DNA of 64,000 nucleotides from Trichaptum fuscoviolaceum (taxonomy: Eukaryota > Basidiomycota > Agaricomycetes > Hymenochaetales > Trichaptaceae): positions 845,961 to 909,960 of the forward strand of contig CAJSYZ010000001.1 of the NCBI GenBank assembly GCA_910574455.1, read 5' to 3'. This document shows, one piece after another, positions 58,679 through 64,000 of the stretch. Made by a program: the position numbers and the translations under genes. Below the pieces are notes generated by a model, which did not search any database, was not told the origin of the DNA, and saw only the letters and a program-made list of their open reading frames with translations. The first letter of the stretch is position 1; the number at the start of each line of letters is the position of its first letter.

Positions 58679-59938
58679 GACCTAAGCGAAGCTGAAATCG
58701 AGGATGGAGGGAGGAGGAAAGTCTAAGCGGCGAGGACGGTCGGAGAGCTACACCCGTCATTAAGTGGTGAGTTTTATATGCTGATAATCTAGCCAGCTGA
58801 TCCTCACAACAATCACCTTTAAGCCTTGTCCATGTCGTCTGTCTCCGGTCTTTGGACCAGTCGCTGACGTCTTCGTGCCTATGGATCCTGAACAAGTTAT
58901 GAAACTAAGCACCGTTTCCGGTCTAACGGACGGGCAGCATTGCGTCTCGTCAATCTTGGGTCAAAGACAATCAGAGTCTCAATTCGAGAACGGAAGCTAA
59001 CCTTGACAAGATCGTCAGGGCTGCTCATCGCTTATGCTTTTGAATTAGGGAATGCAGACCAGAAATACAACAAAGGTCTTATTGATCATGACAATGAACA
59101 ATAAGATCGGGCCGGTCCAGCCCGAGAGCCACGAACTCTCGATGTCGGTCAGTCTTACGCTTGAAATGGATTTGTGTGATGGCTAATTCCTGTCTATCAT
59201 AGAATATGCCTTGTTCACATCCCTACCTTCCAGTAGAAAGAAAAGCAAGAACATCGATAGACCAATGTTCGGACTTGGATTTGCTATATTAGGTAAGTAG
59301 AAATTGCGGTTAAGAGAACTCCTAAAAGCTGAAAGTCTGACATACATTAGTAATGCTTGATGTTAACTGGCTTCATCGTTCTATCCTATAAGAGAATGAG
59401 GGATAACCTCTCGGACGATGGGCATTCTGAATGATGAACATATTCCGAGCGCGTTTTTCAGGTTATCAAGACCCAAAATTGCGTCGCTAACATAGATATG
59501 TACATTCACTAATGCAACTCACTATCAGGCGCGAGACATCTGGCTCTGGAATTAGCGATACCTGTTTAAGCGTACTTTTTCGTATTCTATGTAATCCTCC
59601 TATCGCGGGATTGACTTCCACTTATATTAGTCAGATATATTCATAATCCATATCATATAGAGACGCCGTTCGTTGGATTAGCTTTGAGTACGTCCATATG
59701 AACTCCAGACCTCTTATCTATGCTCACAAATACTACCCAGTGTACAACTCCAAAAAAGTTGAGCTGTTAGTAAAAATACGTTTCTACTAATGGCTGATAC
59801 ATGAGGCTACTCAGAACCCTTGATACACGCGATCCCCACGTTGTACTGTATTTGGGTTATTTCGAGGGCTGTCGTATCAACTTTGCGGCGTTCTCTATAG
59901 CACAGCTTGGATCCGGTACGAAGCAACAAGATACTTCA
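58679..59938. other. Intergenic
   Basis: Promoter of the gene at 56978-58678 on the left. A possible first exon MFGLGFAILG ends at GTAAGT near 59291 but leads nowhere. Nothing else seen. Confidence 0.45.
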
Positions 59939-60190
59939 ATGACTTCTCCACCTTCAACCAATTCGGGATTTCTATCCTTCTTGCAGGATTTAGCGACTAA
60001 CGGTCAACTTCGAAAAAAGAGAAGATGCGCTTTAAATCAAAGTGAATTGCTTGTCAGGCGCGCAAGATTAAGACAATCACCTTCTCCCGTTAGCATCAAG
60101 TTTGTTTCCCTCTTTAGCTCGGCGAAGTGCACATACTGCTGCGCACAGCCACCCAATTTCCTGTGCGTCACGAAATGTATTGCTGTCTGA
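59939..60190 (+). pseudogene. Possible relic of a Zn2Cys6 family gene
   Basis: Open frame from ATG giving MTSPPSTNSGFLSFLQDLAT, then QLRKKRRCALNQ and later KCTYCCAQPPNFLCVTKC. The last part resembles CTYIENSFPRLCVAC of gene A and CDISPPNTAHLCAKC of gene C, and LRKK matches the basic patch before the cluster in gene C. The first Cys pair is not in place. It lies 110 bases before gene C, as a tandem remnant would. Confidence 0.3.
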
Positions 60191-60299
60191 TTTTGCCATT
60201 CAGTTTTCTTTTAGAGCTTCAAATGGATGACAAGTGCATGCTCGTCAGACAGATATAAAGGTAGGAAGGAACCCTTGACTCCCATCGCTCCACCGCATC

Positions 60300-61012
60300 A
60301 TGAACTTTCAGCATTACGACCCCCAGACTGAATCATTTTACGCTATAGTTGATTATACCAATTCAGACCATGCTTACTCTCATCAAACTATGTTGGTGCC
60401 TGTTGGAGGTACTTTAGTGCAATCAAGCACGCAGTGTTCTGTTTTGCGCAAAAAAGCGCGGAAACGGAATGAACGGCCATGTGCCAACTGTTCCTCTTCC
60501 CAAGTCAAGGTGGGCATGATCTCAATGTGGTGATGTGTAAAGTTGATGCAAGTCGTAACACAGTGCGATATCTCCCCTCCAAATACAGCACACTTGTGTG
60601 CGAAGTGTAAGAGAGATGGGAAGAAAGAGTGTCCACCATATGCACCGCGTAGTAAGCTTCAAAAGCCTGATAGTAGCCGTGCGACGTCAGAGAATGCCAC
60701 AGGCACGACAGCCGTGAATCTTTTAACCTTTACCATGCCGTTCACGAGCTTATCCTTCCATTTGTACAGTCTCATGCTAATTTCATAAATGCCACCCACG
60801 CCGATCGCGGCATAGTCAATAATAATTCCGGCATCTCCGAGACATACGCCATGACACAGTCATACTCACAAGCTCAGAACTTTCAGTCAGATCACCCTCT
60901 GAACTATTTTCCGAACCATCAAACGCAATCCTACGGCGAAACCGATGTCGAATATCGCTATGGCTATCCTTTGTCTGAGTCTGGTTTTGATTTTCCAGTA
61001 TTTGATCTTTAA
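60300..61012 (+). CDS. Small Zn2Cys6-type protein C
   Basis: Three phase-0 exons (60300-60509, 60564-60713, 60770-61012) give 200 residues, the same length and layout as gene B. N-terminus MNFQHYDPQTESFYAIVDYT, a basic patch LRKKARKRNER, then CANCSSSQVKC, ten residues, CAKCKRDGKKEC: spacing C-x2-C-x6-C-x10-C-x2-C-x7-C. The C-terminal part is Gln/Asn/Tyr-rich (TQSYSQAQNFQSDHPLNYFP) and ends SESGFDFPVFDL. The intron before the third Cys is conserved. Probably a nuclear regulator; targets unknown. Confidence 0.75.
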
Positions 61013-63422
61013 ATAACATAGGCACGTTTGCTTTCAGGACTGCTCAGATCCGAATAGTCAACCTCTTTTTGCGCCAATATCAATGTACTGGTATCGTCCG
61101 CTGGTCTTCCTCGTGGTACTTTAGGTAATTTGTTTATCTTCTGCGAACTCTCGAAGGATGTAATCTCTTATTAGATTCCAAATTGTGAAGCGTACTCGAT
61201 TGGCCTTTTCATTCTGTCGACTTTTTCGGTTTGCTCACCTTCGCGAAGTCCTCTAATTAAGGAACGGTAGATCGAAAAAAGCCCCGGAAAGAACTGAAGC
61301 TTGACGCCGCTTCCAATGTCTTCCATTGTTATTTGAAAACTTCATGATGCAGTGCTTCGACAGTCAGCCTCTCACACAAGGTCGACGTTTGTGCTTTTAT
61401 GTTCGTTTCTCCATGAGGATAGGCAAACTGTTCTACAGCTAATCAAATATTTGTCTCTTTCACTCACAGCGAAACTTGATGGAATCGACTTCTCATGTAT
61501 CGATGCATCGATTGTCCCTGGCAATCACTTTCGCGGCCCAAAAAGGATAAAATCTATTTTGTCATCAAGTTCCTTCCCGACACGAGGAGTCATGGAGGAA
61601 TTCCTTAGCAACTTTGCACTCTGACCCCATACTCTCCGCTGATTGATCACTGTCTGAGACGCAGCAGAAGATGAGTTGGAATGGCCGTTGAGTCCGTGAC
61701 ACATGTGCATGACAGGCTTTGTGAAAAATTCCATTCTCTCGCTGTCGATTGGAAAGGGACGATCCAGAGGTCGAGGCACCGTGAGCGACACGGTTTAGTC
61801 GTGCATCCTCAGTAATATATCATCAGTGCGTAACTCGTCAATTATACTGCACTGACTCGCATGCTTACTAGTAGTCGTGTTACAGCTTATGTAGATGATT
61901 TCTGTTCATGTTCACTATATTGTTTAACACGCAAGGTTTGTTCTCTTCCATCGCCTTAGCTTTTCATGATATCTGAGTCTTACGCTTTCAGATTGAAGCC
62001 GGCATATTATCCCATCGTCTGGATCAATACTTGAAGTCATACTTGCCATCTTTCCTCTTAGCAAGCTTGCCAGAAACAATCGCTGTTTAGGCGCCGAAGT
62101 ACCCACGGGGATACCACGGGTTTACGTGCATTAATCCCCACCTCGACTCCACCAAACGGCTTCGGTCCTGCAAAGCTTCCGAAGCACAGCACGGGTGTTG
62201 TTCCTGACTCGTGCCGGTTTATTCATTACTCTTCGTGGAGGTTCCCAGCTTCGGCGGGGACTGGAATCTCTCGTTTGCTCGTAACATCCTGTATAACTTG
62301 ACATCTGATCATAAAGGTGCGTAAATCCCTTGTACACGAGTCGCTCTTCTAACTGATGACTTGTCCAGCTCGCTCCAGGTCTGGCGAGCTCTTTGATCTA
62401 TTGCGAGAATTAGGCTCACGTATCAAGCCTCTTTTGGGATACGCAAGGCTAACCACGTTCCGAAAGTGGTGCATAGCATTGCACCATGTGAGGCATTTTT
62501 ACATTGCATTCAAGATTGCAAGTCTTTGTCTACTCTACTCCCGGCCGTGGAGCCCGCCCTGCAGTTCTGGAGTATGTGCCCCGCCGGGGCTCGGCGTTGT
62601 TTGTCAATACACTTGCTATATCGGCTGTTTAGGCGACAGATCTTGGTGCCAAGCAATTCAACGCAGAACATACACCTCTCCATTGTACGACATGCTAGGT
62701 TGACCTATGGCCGGGTACGAACAGTTATGGACTCGGTCATATTCAGGTCCGATGAGGGGAAGAAACGCTAGCACCGCGACATATTCGGGCCCGCTTCAAA
62801 TACGCATGTTTTCAGTGTGTTCTCGCAGAAACTCACCTTTGGATCGTTTACCCTGCGGCGGATCCTCTTCAGACGTTGTCCTGTTTGACCTCTGCTAATC
62901 AGGACCTATCATCACAGATGACCGATTACGGCGACTGGATCAGTTACCCAGACGCGCTACCGATCATCCTAGCATCAGGCTGTACGCTTTATTTATCCTT
63001 TCGTGTATCGACTTAGAAAGCGGAGCTTGGCTCATGACATTCGGACACGCTTTGTCCTTCAGGTTTGCATGAGGCACAGCGCTAAAGATCGCGTTTGAAA
63101 CAGCAGAACATAAATACGACAATCTCAAAGCATGAAGAAAGTCGGTGGCCTTGGAACCCAATCGCCTCTACCAACAGTCATCGCCCGGAATCTGCTCTTT
63201 ATGTTTTCATAGCTTCTTGCTCTCGATACCCTGGACCTAGACGACTTTCCCGTTATCCTCTCGATACTGTCATTTCGTGGCTGTCACGCAGAAAGTGTAT
63301 TCGAACAAGTTTTTTATTGCTACAAAGCCGAACTAAAGGTGAAATTTTCCATCAATCTTTTCCGTATATACATAAGCTTATTTTTAAATTCAGTGTATTC
63401 CGCTACCGATAGATTTGGACTG
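61013..63422. other. Gene-poor stretch
   Basis: Short frames only. A minus-strand frame from about 61737 (MEFFTKPVMHMCHGLNGHSN) to 61525 and plus-strand frames at 62356-62771 have no recognisable domain. A chance-looking AYVDDF string occurs near 61890. Confidence 0.4.
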
Positions 63423-64000
63423 ATGCAACGTATTCCTGCGGACGTTAATAACAATACCTCTAACTCGCAACCTCCTTCCAACAACCCTTCTGTTACAGCT
63501 GGTCCGCCTCGGCCTTCACAAGCACAATCAAACCATGATTATCCGGTCTGTTCAAACACTTGAATTTCTTCAAGTCGCTTACCAGCATACCTTAGAACTA
63601 TGGGAGCTTCGTGCAACAGACCGGCTCCATAGGCCAACCAAGCACAACGAGGACCCCATCAGCTCAAACAGATAGCTCTGATCTCCACCACTCCGGTAAT
63701 CTTCACATGACGCCCATTCCTTCAATGTATATCTCTGGAAATATCTTTACTTCTCGACCTGCAGTCAACGCCCAAAACCCTTACCATATGAATATCAGTA
63801 CTTCATCGCCTCTCAGTACGACATCTAATATGTACAGCAGTGCAGCTAGCCTTTCCTCTGCATCTTCTCAGGGAGCAACAGCTCATAATCTCAGTCAATC
63901 TCCATCCTCGACTACCCATACCAGCGGTGCGGTTCACAGGGAAAACCGTGCGCCATTTACGGCGATGACGGGTAGTCGGAGCGCCCCTTACGCGTACGTA
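63423..64000 (+). CDS. Low-complexity protein, runs off the right edge
   Basis: First exon MQRIPADVNNNTSNSQPPSN ... QAQSNHDYP ends at GTCTGT near 63547; after the acceptor CCTTAG near 63597 the frame goes on NYGSFVQQTGSIGQPSTTRT without a stop to the last base. About 175 residues are seen, very rich in Ser, Thr, Asn, Gln and Pro (STSSPLSTTSNMYSSAASLS), ending RSAPYAYV at the window edge. Such tails are typical of transcriptional regulators; it could belong to the Zn2Cys6 family nearby, but no Cys cluster lies inside the window. The start codon is the first ATG of the frame. Confidence 0.5.

Noticed and set aside
61880..61900. AYVDDF string like a reverse transcriptase active site
   Set aside because: No other RT motif or long frame around it; stops lie close on both sides.

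Overview
The window looks like genomic DNA of a mushroom-forming basidiomycete (Agaricomycetes, perhaps a polypore). Genes are split by many GT-AG introns of about 50-70 bases, often with a CTNAC-like branch point. Gene content fits: several OPT oligopeptide transporters, a cerato-platanin, a polyporopepsin-like aspartic protease, DUF6533-type membrane proteins and small Zn2Cys6 proteins. No rRNA, tRNA, CRISPR array or intact transposon was recognised. Coordinates of spliced genes are genomic spans from start codon to stop codon; exon joins were read by eye.

Layout. 0.1-3.1 kb: OPT transporter A (+). 3.5-3.9 kb: a small unknown protein with an internal repeat. 4-10.8 kb: gene-poor DNA with short repeats and coding-like fragments. 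10.8-13.5 kb: an HMG-box transcription factor (+). 14.1-17.2 kb: OPT transporter B (-), divergent. 19.2-22.7 kb: OPT transporter C (-), a close relative of A lying in opposite orientation. 26.3-28.1 kb: a divergent pair, a PITH-domain protein (-) and an MCP1-like mitochondrial protein (+). 28.2-33.2 kb: intronless PLC-like phosphodiesterase, secreted aspartic protease and cerato-platanin, all (-). 35.3-38 kb: a small Zn2Cys6 gene and two unrecognised genes. 38.7-45.5 kb: a housekeeping block with an Ariadne-type RBR ubiquitin ligase (+), the polyadenylation factor PFS2 (-) and the complex I 51 kDa subunit (-). 46-51.6 kb: three tandem DUF6533-like copies in different states of decay. 52.0-52.85 kb: a histone H3 gene with a normal fold but a remodelled N-terminal tail. 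54.4-64 kb: two more members of the Zn2Cys6 family plus a possible relic, a multi-pass membrane protein, an unrecognised cytosolic-type protein, and a low-complexity gene running off the right edge.

The most interesting items are the histone H3 variant, which keeps K4 and K14 but has R at position 9 and an altered 15-32 region, and the family of about 200-240-residue Zn2Cys6 proteins sharing intron positions. The tandem DUF6533 copies and the A/C transporter pair show local duplication and decay. The gene-poor stretches (4-10.8, 17.2-19.2, 22.7-26.3, 33.2-35.3, 61-63.4 kb) hold little I can support.
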